DNA from: Nocardioides kongjuensis
Lineage (GTDB): Bacteria > Actinomycetota > Actinomycetes > Propionibacteriales > Nocardioidaceae
Length of the DNA stretch: 64,000 nt
Reading direction: 5' to 3'
Assembly: GCF_013409625.1 (NCBI RefSeq)
Contig: NZ_JACCBF010000001.1
Location: 2,421,001 to 2,485,000, forward strand
Part shown: positions 43,589-52,229 of the stretch, one piece after another
How the letters are laid out: every line of letters starts with the position of its first letter
Numbering within the stretch: position 1 is the stretch's first letter
Notes under the pieces: model-generated
The model's database searches: none
Told to the model about the DNA's origin: nothing
What the model saw: only the letters and a program-made list of their open reading frames with translations
Made by a program: the position numbers and the translations under genes

Positions 43589-43737
43589 CACGTTCCCTTT
43601 CAGTGGTGGTGCCGGACCGCACTGTACCCGCGGGTAGCCATGCCCGGACCCCCCGAACGGGGTGCGAGACCCCGACGTGAGACATGTCACCGCAGCGACG
43701 GAATCCCGCTCCGCAGCGTGCATCTAGCCTTGTCGCC

Positions 43738-44025
43738 ATGAGCGAGTACGACGCCCCGGCCACCCAGCCCGACGCCGACCTCACCGCCGCGCTGCGCGAG
43801 TTCAGCGCCTCCGTCGCGGCCTTCACGGCCGCTGTGGCCGACCTCGACCGTGTCGTCGAGCGCGCCGACGGGCTGCTCACCCGCGCCGACAAGCTGCTCG
43901 CGCCGCTCGCGGCGACCCAGCAGGTCGGCGACCAGCTCAAGGTCGCCGGCCAGCTCGCCTCGCAGGTGGCCTCGGCCGCGGTCAAGCGGGGCGTGGCCGC
44001 CGCGAAGACGGTGACGGGGCCGTAG
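43738..44025 (+). CDS. small helical protein of unknown function
   Basis: A 95-residue protein, almost wholly helical with heptad-like spacing (LTAALREFSASVAAFTAAVA, LDRVVERADGLLTRADKLL), followed by QLASQVASAAVKRGVAAAKT. A coiled-coil or phasin-like scaffold is possible; no family is recognised. TAGCCT at 43725-43730, seven bases before the ATG, predicts a leaderless transcript. Codon use is normal. It is divergent from mcd and converges on the EEP-PLD-like gene. Confidence 0.65.
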   Translation: MSEYDAPATQPDADLTAALREFSASVAAFTAAVADLDRVVERADGLLTRADKLLAPLAATQQVGDQLKVAGQLASQVASAAVKRGVAAAKTVTGP

Positions 44026-44085
44026 GGCGGCCTCACGCCCCACGACCCCGTCGACTGGGATCCCTCCCCTGCCTGAGCCCGTGGC

Positions 44086-45444
44086 TCAGATGGTGCGACC
44101 CACGGCCGCGAAGAAGCGGATGAACATCTCGTCGTAGCCGAACTGGTCCGAGCGGATCTGGGCCGCCGAGCCGGATCGCTTCTGCAGCTTGGTCACCCAG
44201 GCCCGGTTGAAGTCGATCCGCACCGCGCGGGTGCCGCCCGAGGTGCTGGCGAGCACCAGCGCCTTCGGCATGCCGTACTGGCTCCAGGCGGTCTTCCGCT
44301 TGGCCCACGACTTGTGCTTCTTCTTGGTGCCCAGCAGCTTGGCCAGCTTGCGGTCGAGGTCGGTGGCCCTGCTGTTGCCGGTGATGACCTGGATCTCGAC
44401 ACCGCGGGCCCGGGCGTTGACGATGGCGCGGTAGATGCCCTTGCCGCTGAGCTGCTTGGTCGCGAGGTGCAGCGCGGAGCCCGGCGGGGCCTGGTTGATC
44501 GCACTGCGGACCAGGCGCAGGGTCGCCTTGGCGTCGTCCTTGTTCGACATCCAGCCCGGCGCGAAGGCGCCGGCGCGCGGACCGACGTTGCCGAGGTCGA
44601 CGGTGAGCATCTTGTGGTCGGAGAAGAGCTCGCTGGTGGTCAGGTTGGTCACCGGCAGCAGCGGGTCGCCCTGGTAGAGGTACGCGTGGTCGATGACCGC
44701 GCCGCTGTCGTGGGTCGGCGGCGCGACGCCGAACAGGTCGAAGACGTTGACCAGGCCCATCGCCGCGATCTCGTTGCGCGGGTAGGCGCCGCTGCGGAAG
44801 TTCACGTTGACGTCACCGGCCATGAGCACGGGGCCACTGGCCGAGAGCGTCTGCGCGAGCCCAGCCAGCCGCTGGTACGACGGCAGCGAGATGCCCGGCG
44901 TGTACTTGGTGACCGGCGCGAAGTGAACGGCGACGACCGACAGGGTGCGGCCCTCGGCGTTGCGCAGCGTCACCCAGTTCGCGTAGCGCACGCCCCAGTG
45001 CACCTTCTGCTTCCTCGACTTCCCCCAGACCTCGCTGATGTTGTAGGTCCCGGCTGCGATCTTGGTCCAGCGCGCCGTGTCCCACACGACGGCGGTCGCA
45101 CCGGTGTAGGTGCCGGGCGTGCGCTGGATGGCGTACCCCGCAGGTGCGAGCAGGGTGTCGGGGCGGCTGGACACCTCGTTGAACGTGATGAAGTCCGGCA
45201 GCTGTGCGAAGACCTGGCCGAGGTCGGCCGCGGTGCGCTCCAGCGACATGCCGGACTTGATGTTGGCCTGGACCAGGCGCACCCCTCCGGTCGCCGGGTC
45301 GGCCTCCGCGGCGGTCTTCTCGAGGCCACTGCGGCCACCGCCGGTGCCGGCGATCGCGAGGACGAGGAGCGTGGCGAGGACCGCGAGCGCCGTGACCGTC
45401 GCCGGTAGGGCACGAAGCCATCGAAGCGAGCTCAGCGTGCGCAT
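44086..45444 (-). CDS. secreted EEP-domain protein with C-terminal PLD-like half
   Basis: A 452-residue protein with an N-terminal signal or anchor helix (ALPATVTALAVLATLLVLAI). An EEP nuclease-like domain covers about residues 55-290: VQANIKSGMSLERTA, ITFNEVSSRPDTLL (metal Glu), VVAVHFAPVTKY, LMAGDVNVNFRSG and LFSDHKMLTVD. Residues about 310-450 resemble half of a phospholipase-D fold (LHLATKQLSGKGIYRAIVNA, ARGVEIQVITGN) but show no HKD motif. The PLD-like gene at 50687 has similar segments. It probably cleaves a phosphodiester outside the cell; the PLD-like half may bind substrate. GGGAGG lies before the ATG. Confidence 0.8.
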   Translation of the reverse strand: MRTLSSLRWLRALPATVTALAVLATLLVLAIAGTGGGRSGLEKTAAEADPATGGVRLVQANIKSGMSLERTAADLGQVFAQLPDFITFNEVSSRPDTLLAPAGYAIQRTPGTYTGATAVVWDTARWTKIAAGTYNISEVWGKSRKQKVHWGVRYANWVTLRNAEGRTLSVVAVHFAPVTKYTPGISLPSYQRLAGLAQTLSASGPVLMAGDVNVNFRSGAYPRNEIAAMGLVNVFDLFGVAPPTHDSGAVIDHAYLYQGDPLLPVTNLTTSELFSDHKMLTVDLGNVGPRAGAFAPGWMSNKDDAKATLRLVRSAINQAPPGSALHLATKQLSGKGIYRAIVNARARGVEIQVITGNSRATDLDRKLAKLLGTKKKHKSWAKRKTAWSQYGMPKALVLASTSGGTRAVRIDFNRAWVTKLQKRSGSAAQIRSDQFGYDEMFIRFFAAVGRTI

Positions 45445-45683
45445 GGGACCTCCCGATTCACGGTGCCGGAATGCACCGAGCGAACAATTTCCTCAGGAAT
45501 CACACCAGTAACAACTTCACCATGGCAATACGGCGTGAATAACTACAAGGATGTAATTCGATAAATCACAACGGTGTAATTCGACTCGGAATGCACCGGT
45601 CCCCGAATGCGGGAATGGACGCGATTTCTGCGCCTTTCGGCGCACACCCGGCCGACCTGAGCGATCGCGCGCGAGCGGGAGGG
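45445..45683. promoter_or_regulatory. AT-rich promoter region with TGTAATTCGA direct repeats
   Basis: Between the EEP-PLD-like and sulfotransferase genes lies 239 bases of unusually AT-rich sequence. TGTAATTCGA occurs at 45552-45561 and 45575-45584 (23 bp apart), and CGGAATGCACCG occurs at 45467-45478 and 45587-45598. No gene is seen. The repeats are candidate binding sites for control of the EEP-PLD-like gene. Confidence 0.5.
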
Positions 45684-46766
45684 TCAGCGACGGCGCAGCG
45701 CGCCGAGCAGGCCACGCTTGCCGGTGGGCGGCTCAGGGCTCGCGCCGACCCGCAGCTCGCGCACGTCGGCGAGCATGGTCGCGACCAGGTCGGTGGCGGC
45801 CGCTGCGACCTCGGCGTCGGTCACCGAGTCCGGCGTACGACGCGGCGGCAGCTCGGCCGGGATCTCGAGGCGAGCCAGGTCCCCCACGACGTCCACCGGG
45901 TGCTCGCGCAGGTAGGCCAGGGCCGCGTCGTTGCGGGCGCGGCACTCCTCGATCCGATCGGCCTGGGGCCAGAACTTCTCGCCCTTGCGCGGCACCAGCC
46001 GCTCGTCGGCGAGGAAGGTGCGGATGAACATGCCGCGATCGCGGGCCGCGCCGAGGGACTTGCGGGCCACGAGGTGCTCGTTGACCCGGCGCAGCACCTC
46101 GGCCTCGACCACGCCCATCGACTCGTTGGGGAACGACTGGCTCAGGTCGTAGGCGTCGGCGCGCAGGCCGAGCAGGCCGGCGAAGCGGTGCCAGATCTCG
46201 TCGCGGGGGGCGCTGGTGTCGAGCGGCAGCACGTGGATCCGCTCGTGGGCGACCGCCTCCGACCAGCGCTGGAGCACCAGGTGCAGGTCGAGCGTGCGCC
46301 AGTTCCACACGTCGCGCGGGTCCTCGGACACCTCGCGCGAGTAGTCGGCCATGGACGCCGTGCCGCGGTTCTTGAGGCTCTCCTGCCAGCTCGCGGTGAA
46401 CAGCCCGAGCAGGTCGCGCGCGGTGATCACGACGTGCACCTCGGCCGGGGCGAGCTGCTCGGCCATCCGCGCGGCCTGCTCGGCACTGGCGGCGGCGAAG
46501 AACTCGTGGGTGATCAGCGCGTCGCCGTCGTGGGACGCGATCTCGGCCCGCAGCCGCTCCCAGGCGCTGCGGTGCTCCTCGGACGCCTTGGGCAGCCGCG
46601 GGTCCTCACGCACGATCCGGCTGGTCCACAGGTGGTCGAAGCGGCCCAGGCCGGGCAGCAGCACGCCGTCGGCGAGCAGCTGCTCGCGCGAGCCCCAGAC
46701 GATGGTCTGGAGATAGGTCGTGGCCGTCTTGGGCAGCCCGATGTGGACGAAGACGCGTCGTGCCAT
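45684..46766 (-). CDS. sulfotransferase-like protein, copy 1
   Basis: A 360-residue cytoplasmic protein with a PAPS-type 5' P-loop near the N-terminus (VFVHIGLPKTATTYLQ, residues 5-20) and a 3'-phosphate-like segment (VVITARDLLGLFTASWQESL, about 113-132). The catalytic His/Glu is uncertain. Such enzymes sulfate carbohydrates or lipids with PAPS. It is followed by the EEP-PLD-like gene and preceded by the DUF6752-like and LicD-like genes on the same strand. With the second sulfotransferase and the sulfatase nearby, it suggests a sulfated surface polymer. Confidence 0.82.
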   Translation of the reverse strand: MARRVFVHIGLPKTATTYLQTIVWGSREQLLADGVLLPGLGRFDHLWTSRIVREDPRLPKASEEHRSAWERLRAEIASHDGDALITHEFFAAASAEQAARMAEQLAPAEVHVVITARDLLGLFTASWQESLKNRGTASMADYSREVSEDPRDVWNWRTLDLHLVLQRWSEAVAHERIHVLPLDTSAPRDEIWHRFAGLLGLRADAYDLSQSFPNESMGVVEAEVLRRVNEHLVARKSLGAARDRGMFIRTFLADERLVPRKGEKFWPQADRIEECRARNDAALAYLREHPVDVVGDLARLEIPAELPPRRTPDSVTDAEVAAAATDLVATMLADVRELRVGASPEPPTGKRGLLGALRRR

Positions 46767-46782
46767 GGCGCTGGCCCCGGAC

Positions 46783-47010
46783 TCAGAGGCTCTTGTCGAA
46801 CGCCTCGATCGCCTCGGCGATCCGGGCCTCGTCGCGCTGGGCGAGCGGGATCAGCAGCTCCTGGACGACGTCGACCAGCTCGGCCATCCGCACGTAGTGG
46901 CGCTGCAGCTCGGCGACCTCGGTCTCGAGCTTCTCGATCCGCAACCGCTGGGCGCGGACGGTGGCGAACAGGTTCCAGCGATTCTGGGTCATCTTCTCTT
47001 CTTCACGCAT
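46783..47010 (-). CDS. small coiled-coil protein, DUF6752-like
   Basis: A 75-residue protein. After WNLFATVRAQRLRIEKLE comes a heptad pattern of hydrophobics (EVAELQRHYVRMAELVDVVQ) and a LLIPLAQRDEARI segment, which looks like the DUF6752 family found beside glycosyltransferase and sulfotransferase genes. A scaffolding role is a guess. ATG at 47010 is used; ATG at 46992 (MTQNRW) may be the true start. It sits seven bases after the LicD-methyltransferase stop. Confidence 0.65.
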   Translation of the reverse strand: MREEEKMTQNRWNLFATVRAQRLRIEKLETEVAELQRHYVRMAELVDVVQELLIPLAQRDEARIAEAIEAFDKSL

Positions 47011-47017
47011 CGGCTAC

Positions 47018-48559
47018 TCACCATTCCGCCACGACGACAGCGCGCCCCGCCCGACCCGGAGCGCCGGGCTCGACGTCGGTGGACACGACCGAGCCCCCGA
47101 GCTGTCCGATCGGGGCGAGGACCCCGTCGAGGGACACAGGATACAAACCCTCGCCGGCCTCGCCCTCCCCCGTCGCGAACTCGGCGTGCAGCCGACCGCC
47201 GCCGCGCAGCGTCATCGCGGCGAAGCGGAGCAGGCCCTCCCGGCCGCGCTCGGTCGTCGCGTCGAGGACATGGCGCGCGAGCATCGCCCGGGGCCCGTCC
47301 TCGCGGGCCACGCGGGCGCCCTCGCCGAGGACCGAGCGCAGCTGGGTCAGGCTGATCATCCGCACGTCGAGCGAGGCGCCCTCGCGCCCGGCGACCCGCC
47401 CCGCCTTGCGCAGCGTCAGCGGCACGTAGTCGTAGGCCGTCGTGCGGAAGCCCGCACGGGCCAGGTGCAGCGCGTCGCTCCCCCGCCCCGCGCCGACGTC
47501 GAGGACGTGGGTGCCGGGGGCGGTGTCGGCGGCGAGCCGGAGGGCGAGCTCCGAGGCCGGGGCGTTGACGTCGCCCTTGCGATGGCCCTGGTTGGTCTGC
47601 CAGTCGCGGCGGTACGGCGAGAGTCCGCGGAACCAGTTGTCGAGGCGGGTCTTGACCTCGCTCGACGTCTCGAACTTGAACGCGGGGTCCGGGACCTTCC
47701 AGTGCGGGCCGTACATCGCCTCGAGCAGCCGCTCGGGCACGGCAGGGGCCGGGAACTCGTGGCCGGCGAGGGTCACCGTCGAGAGCGGGAGGATCCACTC
47801 CTCGCGGAACTCCACGCCCACCTCGCCCATCAGGTAGAGCCTGCCGTCGCCGGCGAAGAAGCCACCGAACAGGTCGAGCCCGCGCACCGACCCGTCGCTC
47901 TCCTCGACGTCGATGCGGAACGCGCCGCCGCTGTAGCGGAAGGTCTCCATGCCGTGCGCGACCAGCGCGCGCTGGAGACGGAACGACTCGCGCACGACGT
48001 CGACGGGCGAGGTGTGCCGCGAGACGTAGCCGAGGTCGGCGTCGGAGTCGTGGCCGAGGAAGTCCTGCTCGCGCACGGCGCCCAGCAGCGTGCCGTACGC
48101 CGGGAACGCGGCGATGCCCTCCTCCTCGAGGATCGCGATGACCCGGTGCATCGCGTCGAGGAGCGGCTCGAGCTGGTCTCCGGTGCGCACCGAGAACTCG
48201 GGGTGGAACCGGCCGGACTTGTCGAGTGCGATCGGCAGTCCCGACTTGTTGACGAAGGCGATCCGCTCCTCGCCCGTCCCGAACCTCAGCTCCTCGTCGT
48301 GCACGACGGTGCCGGCGACGTGGTCGCGCACGCGCAGCCGGGTGGGCCCGTCGAGGAAGCGCACCATCCGCTCGGGCCAGGCGACCCGTCGCTCCCCGGG
48401 CACGCCCGAGGGCGCCTCCTCGGTGTCGCGCACGGACCAGAACGACCAGATCCTGCGGTCGTCGAAGAGCACGTCGAGGGCGCGGTCCTCCGCCACACCG
48501 GCGAGCACCAGGCCCGTGGTGTCGACGGTCGTGACGGCGACGCCCGGCTCGTTGGTCAT
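47018..48559 (-). CDS. LicD-like nucleotidyltransferase fused to SAM methyltransferase domain
   Basis: A 513-residue fusion. Residues about 120-300 hold a LicD/nucleotidyltransferase-fold domain: AYGTLLGAVREQDFLGHD with the metal triad in HDSDADLGY, then an acidic DLFGGFF segment. Residues about 325-510 form a class I methyltransferase: HVLDVGAGRGSDALHLARAG (SAM motif I), AYDYVPLTLRKAG. LicD proteins transfer phosphocholine or similar groups to glycans. The N-terminal 110 residues are beta-rich and unassigned. The fusion suggests transfer and methylation of a phospho-substituent on a surface glycan. Confidence 0.8.
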   Translation of the reverse strand: MTNEPGVAVTTVDTTGLVLAGVAEDRALDVLFDDRRIWSFWSVRDTEEAPSGVPGERRVAWPERMVRFLDGPTRLRVRDHVAGTVVHDEELRFGTGEERIAFVNKSGLPIALDKSGRFHPEFSVRTGDQLEPLLDAMHRVIAILEEEGIAAFPAYGTLLGAVREQDFLGHDSDADLGYVSRHTSPVDVVRESFRLQRALVAHGMETFRYSGGAFRIDVEESDGSVRGLDLFGGFFAGDGRLYLMGEVGVEFREEWILPLSTVTLAGHEFPAPAVPERLLEAMYGPHWKVPDPAFKFETSSEVKTRLDNWFRGLSPYRRDWQTNQGHRKGDVNAPASELALRLAADTAPGTHVLDVGAGRGSDALHLARAGFRTTAYDYVPLTLRKAGRVAGREGASLDVRMISLTQLRSVLGEGARVAREDGPRAMLARHVLDATTERGREGLLRFAAMTLRGGGRLHAEFATGEGEAGEGLYPVSLDGVLAPIGQLGGSVVSTDVEPGAPGRAGRAVVVAEW

Positions 48560-48572
48560 GGGGACCAGCCTG

Positions 48573-49535
48573 TCAGACGAGGTCGCGCAGGCGATCGGGG
48601 ATCCGGACGTACGGCGGCTTCACCAGCGCGAGGTGCTGACCCGCGCCCGTCGCCCGCCACAGGTCGCCCTCGTTCTGCACGATCGTCTCGAGCCGCTTCG
48701 GGCCCGGCCGGAACTTGCCGATCTCGTCGGCGGCGACGGCCTGCTCGACCTGGGCGGCCGCGGTGCGCAGCGCCTCGACGATCTCGTCGGTCGGCCGGCT
48801 CCAGCTCGACTTCACCGCGCGGCCCTCGACCACCGCGGCCTGGTGGCGGTGCTCGGCGAGCAGCTCCAGCTGGCCGAGGTCGGCGAACTTGAAGTGGAAC
48901 ATGAACAGCTCGGGGTCCGGCGCGAACGGGTGCCGGATGCCGTGGGAGGCGTGCGCCCAGTCGGCGTCGACCCACTTGAGCGCCGGCTTGCACATCAGTG
49001 GGGTGAACCGGGCGAACTCGCGCTGGCGCAGCAGCGAGGGCGCGTCGAAGTCGAGCGCCTGCTCCACCCCGATCCGGTGGATCACGTTGTAGCCGAGGAC
49101 GCCCGCGACGTCGGTGCCCCGCCGGGCGGCGGCGAAGTGCCGCAGCGAGGCGTGCACCGCCGGGTCCGCGACGACGAACTCGTCGGCATCGGCGAGCAGC
49201 ACCGCGTCGTAGGCGAACAGCAGGGACTTCGCGAGCCCGCTCAGGATGCCCATCCGCGACGGCTCGAAGGAGTACTTGTCGAGGTACGGCAGGCGCAGCA
49301 CCGTGCACGGCAGGTCGTCGGTCGAGCCGTCGGCGCTGTGGTCGTCGACGACGAAGACGTCGTCGGGGCCCAGCTGGCGCTGGTAGTGCTCGACCCACCG
49401 GCGCAGCACCGGCCCGCTGTCACGGGACATGGTGATCACCGCGACCCGCGGCAGGCCGTCGCCCGAGGGCCGGTCGGTGGTGGCCGGGCCGGGGCCCGGC
49501 GCCGCACCCGTCTCGCGCCGTCCGCGCCACTTCAC
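48573..49535 (-). CDS. glycosyltransferase, GT2/GT92-like
   Basis: A 320-residue cytoplasmic glycosyltransferase-like protein. After an Arg/Gly/Pro N-terminus, the Rossmann-like start VAVITMSRDSGPVLRRWVEH is followed by VFVVDDHSADGSTDDL (nucleotide-sugar binding) and AVLLADADEFVVAD (DxD metal motif). The LMCKPALKWVDADWAHASHG region and HHQ-like end match family 2/92-type proteins of actinobacteria. GTG at 49535 overlaps the sulfotransferase stop (GTGA) and has a good GGAG site. Confidence 0.82.
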   Translation of the reverse strand: MKWRGRRETGAAPGPGPATTDRPSGDGLPRVAVITMSRDSGPVLRRWVEHYQRQLGPDDVFVVDDHSADGSTDDLPCTVLRLPYLDKYSFEPSRMGILSGLAKSLLFAYDAVLLADADEFVVADPAVHASLRHFAAARRGTDVAGVLGYNVIHRIGVEQALDFDAPSLLRQREFARFTPLMCKPALKWVDADWAHASHGIRHPFAPDPELFMFHFKFADLGQLELLAEHRHQAAVVEGRAVKSSWSRPTDEIVEALRTAAAQVEQAVAADEIGKFRPGPKRLETIVQNEGDLWRATGAGQHLALVKPPYVRIPDRLRDLV

Positions 49536-50575
49536 TCCTGCTCCCCCTGTCCTCGTCCCGCCGTGCTCCACTTGGTGAGGGCGACCTGGAGGGCGTCGAG
49601 CGCCGCGGCCAGCACCTCCTCGGCGGGGATGTCGGCCGGCTGCACCCCGGGGACGGGGAGCGGTCGGAGCTCGTCGAGGTCGCCGACGACGCGGTGCTTG
49701 CCCTTGCGCAGCCGGGCGACCTGGTCCTCGCCCTTCGCGCGAACCCACGGGTCGTCGTACCCGAGGCGCTGGCCGCCGCCCTCGCGCAGCGACAGGCCAC
49801 GCTTGGACAGCTGGTGCTTGACCAGCCGGTCGTAGAACGGCGGCAGCTCGCCCTTGCCCGAGGGCCGGAAGCGCCGGTTGAGCTCGAGCAGCAGCAGTGC
49901 GCTGGGCAGGTCGATGCTGGGGTTGCTGCGCACGTCGAGCGCGATCCCCCCGGGGTCGGTGCCGAGGACCTCGGCGAACCGGCGCCACAGCAGGTCGCCG
50001 GGCGCGCCCGCCGGGGGCACGGTCACGAGGCTCAGGGCGCCCTTGTCGAGGCCCTTGGCCCAGCGTGCCGCGATGGCCGGCACGTCCTGGTGGCGCCAGA
50101 ACCGCGTGGCGGAGCCGGTCAGGTCCTTGCGCGCGTCGAGGGCGGCGACGTAGTCCTGCCACCCGGTCACGCCGCCGTTCTGCACCGACTCGAGCCACAT
50201 GGCGGGCACGTTGCGCGCCAGGTCACGACACGTCAGCACCGCCTCCACCCGGCTCTCGGGGAAGGTCTTGCGGATGCGCTGGATCTGCTTCTCGTCTCGC
50301 GGCGCGAGGTACTCCATCGAGACGACCGCGGTGCCGGGCCAGGCCCGGATCTCGTCGACCATCTGCTGCCACGGGCCGTCGGCCGGCATCGGCGGCTGCC
50401 CGGGCCCACCGTGCGCGATCAGCTCCTTGACGGCGCGGACCTGGCGGCGCCAGCGCCGGCCGGGGAACAGCACGCCGCGCTCGGCCAGCGCCGCCTTGTT
50501 CTCCCCGAGCACGTTCTGCAGGAAGCTGGTTCCGGACTTCATGGTGCCGACGTGCAGCACCACCCGCTGAGCCAT
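49532..50575 (-). CDS. sulfotransferase-like protein, copy 2
   Basis: A 347-residue protein with a P-loop VLHVGTMKSGTSFLQNVLG (about residues 5-23), typical of PAPS-dependent sulfotransferases, and a 3'-phosphate site candidate AVLTCRDLARNVPAMWLESV. It has low but visible similarity in layout to the copy at 45684. It is first of the run sulfotransferase-GT-LicD/MT-DUF6752-sulfotransferase. The 12-bp repeats at 50584-50619 lie just upstream. Confidence 0.82.
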   Translation of the reverse strand: MAQRVVLHVGTMKSGTSFLQNVLGENKAALAERGVLFPGRRWRRQVRAVKELIAHGGPGQPPMPADGPWQQMVDEIRAWPGTAVVSMEYLAPRDEKQIQRIRKTFPESRVEAVLTCRDLARNVPAMWLESVQNGGVTGWQDYVAALDARKDLTGSATRFWRHQDVPAIAARWAKGLDKGALSLVTVPPAGAPGDLLWRRFAEVLGTDPGGIALDVRSNPSIDLPSALLLLELNRRFRPSGKGELPPFYDRLVKHQLSKRGLSLREGGGQRLGYDDPWVRAKGEDQVARLRKGKHRVVGDLDELRPLPVPGVQPADIPAEEVLAAALDALQVALTKWSTAGRGQGEQE

Positions 50576-50583
50576 GTCGCCCT

Positions 50584-50619
50584 CTCGATGTCCTGCTCGA
50601 TGTCTTGCTGGATGTCTAC
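50584..50619. repeat. three 12-bp tandem units
   Basis: CTCGATGTCCTG, CTCGATGTCTTG and CTGGATGTCTAC, directly upstream of the sulfotransferase start, in its leader or promoter. On the minus strand each unit carries GACATCGAG or a close variant. Confidence 0.6.
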
Positions 50620-50637
50620 GTGGTCGTGACGCCCGAA

Positions 50638-50671
50638 GCCCGGGCCGCCGCCTCTCGGCAGCGACCCGGGC
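50638..50671 (-). terminator. hairpin after PLD-like gene
   Basis: On the minus strand GCCCGGGTCGCTGCC, loop GAGA and GGCGGCGGCCCGGGC form a 15-bp stem with two G-U pairs, starting 15 bases after the PLD-like stop. No T-run follows. Confidence 0.65.
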
Positions 50672-50686
50672 CCGGGATCTGCTTCG

Positions 50687-52102
50687 TCAGTCGAGCTCGG
50701 CCTCGAGCTCGTGGAACGGGTAGTCCTTCGGGCTGAGGTACTCCGTGCCCGGCTTGATCCGGACCTGCGGGTCGGGATCGGCGGAGTTGACGTAGTTGGC
50801 CAGCGTCCGCGGAGCCGTGTTGTAGATCATGTCGACCCAGTCGGCGTACTTGGAGGCCATCGCGGCGTCGCCCCAGAAGATCATGTCGTGCTCGTCGGAG
50901 AACCAGCCGAGCTGGGTCCAGTTCTCGCTGCTGGAGAGCACCGCGCTGCCGTTGGGGTCGCCGTCGAGGTTGCCCTGGACCGACAGGCCCTTGAGGTGGA
51001 CGTAGCGGTCCTTGAACTTGTTGGCCGTCGCACCGGTGATGTAGACCATCTGCTTCGCCGGGACGGGCGCCAGGATGCTGCGGATCTTGCCCGACATCAT
51101 CATGAAGACCACGCGGACGTCGCAGCCCTGGAAGTGCAGCTCGCGGACCTTGCGCGCGATCGCCGCGCCCCGCTCGTCACCCCACACCGCGTTGGCCACA
51201 CGGACCTTGGTGTGACCGTTGGCGGTGTTGGCCGCGCCGTTGCACTGGACCTTGTTGAGGACCCGCAGCGGCGGGTCGACCTGGTCGCGGTGCGGGGCGA
51301 ACTGGGTGGTGATGGTGCCGCCGGGAACGGTGGTGCTGGGGACGGTGAACTGCAGCGACGGGAACTTCTTGTCCTTCTTGGCCTGGTTCCACATCGTCAT
51401 CCAGCCGTCGTAGAGCGCCTGGTTCTCGGTGACGGTGGTCCAGTCGTTGAACTGCTGGACGGCGGCGGCGCCGGTGAAGTTGCCGGAGCCCTGCATCACG
51501 ATCCAGTTGGTGGCACCCGACTTGCTGACGAGCATCATCTTGTTGTGCATCGCCCCGCCCTTGCCGCGGCAGGTCGCCGAGCAGGTGCGGATCCAGCTGC
51601 GCAGCTCCTTGGGCCGGTCGGCGTTGCCCTTCTTGAGCGCGCGGGTCAGCACGCCGTAGGAGCGGTGCGAGCCCTGGGACACGGCGAGGCCGCGCGCCAT
51701 GATGATCTGCACCGACACGCCCCGCTTGTGGGCGGCGATCATCTTGCTGGCGAGCAGCGGCGAGTCGAAGTTCCACGTCATCACGCGGACCGTCTGGCCG
51801 CCCTCGACGTTCTTCAGCGTCTTGATGATCTTGCGCTGGATCGCGCCCCTCTTCGCCGGCTTGAAGGGGTGGTTGAAGGTGATGCCGGGCGTGACGACGT
51901 ACGCCGGGTTCGGCTTCTTCGCCACGACCTCGGTCGGGGCGGCGGCCGGCGCGGCGTCCGCCCGGTTCAGCCCGGCCGGACCGGCGACCAGCAGGCCCAT
52001 CGCGAGGAGGAGCGCCGCGAGCGCTGCCACTCCCCGCGTCCGAGCTGCCGCCGACGAGTTCCCCCACACATTCGACACGTACCTGTCTCCTACCGTCTCC
52101 AC
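50687..52102 (-). CDS. secreted phospholipase-D-like protein
   Basis: A 471-residue protein with a signal segment (about residues 24-52, ending NRADAAPA). Two PLD-type halves follow. The first has HNKMMLVSKSG (His 186, Lys 188) with GSGNFTGAA downstream; the second has HLKGLSVQGNLDGDPNGS and SSSENWTQLG. These are HxK...GSxN motifs with the Asp replaced, so activity is likely but unproven. PLD-like proteins cleave or exchange phosphodiesters in lipids, nucleic acids or teichoic-type polymers. The ATG start is in a region with no clear ribosome site. It ends the run with the EEP gene. Confidence 0.85.
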   Translation of the reverse strand: METVGDRYVSNVWGNSSAAARTRGVAALAALLLAMGLLVAGPAGLNRADAAPAAAPTEVVAKKPNPAYVVTPGITFNHPFKPAKRGAIQRKIIKTLKNVEGGQTVRVMTWNFDSPLLASKMIAAHKRGVSVQIIMARGLAVSQGSHRSYGVLTRALKKGNADRPKELRSWIRTCSATCRGKGGAMHNKMMLVSKSGATNWIVMQGSGNFTGAAAVQQFNDWTTVTENQALYDGWMTMWNQAKKDKKFPSLQFTVPSTTVPGGTITTQFAPHRDQVDPPLRVLNKVQCNGAANTANGHTKVRVANAVWGDERGAAIARKVRELHFQGCDVRVVFMMMSGKIRSILAPVPAKQMVYITGATANKFKDRYVHLKGLSVQGNLDGDPNGSAVLSSSENWTQLGWFSDEHDMIFWGDAAMASKYADWVDMIYNTAPRTLANYVNSADPDPQVRIKPGTEYLSPKDYPFHELEAELD

Positions 52103-52229
52103 CCGAGAATCGACCGGGTTCCGACGCGGCTTCCCCCACAGAAGGCAGGCGAATCTCGACCCTTGACGCGGGCACTATACCCGCCTGCAGAGGCTGAAAC
52201 CCGCCTCCGCGCGGACAGTCAGGCCAAGC

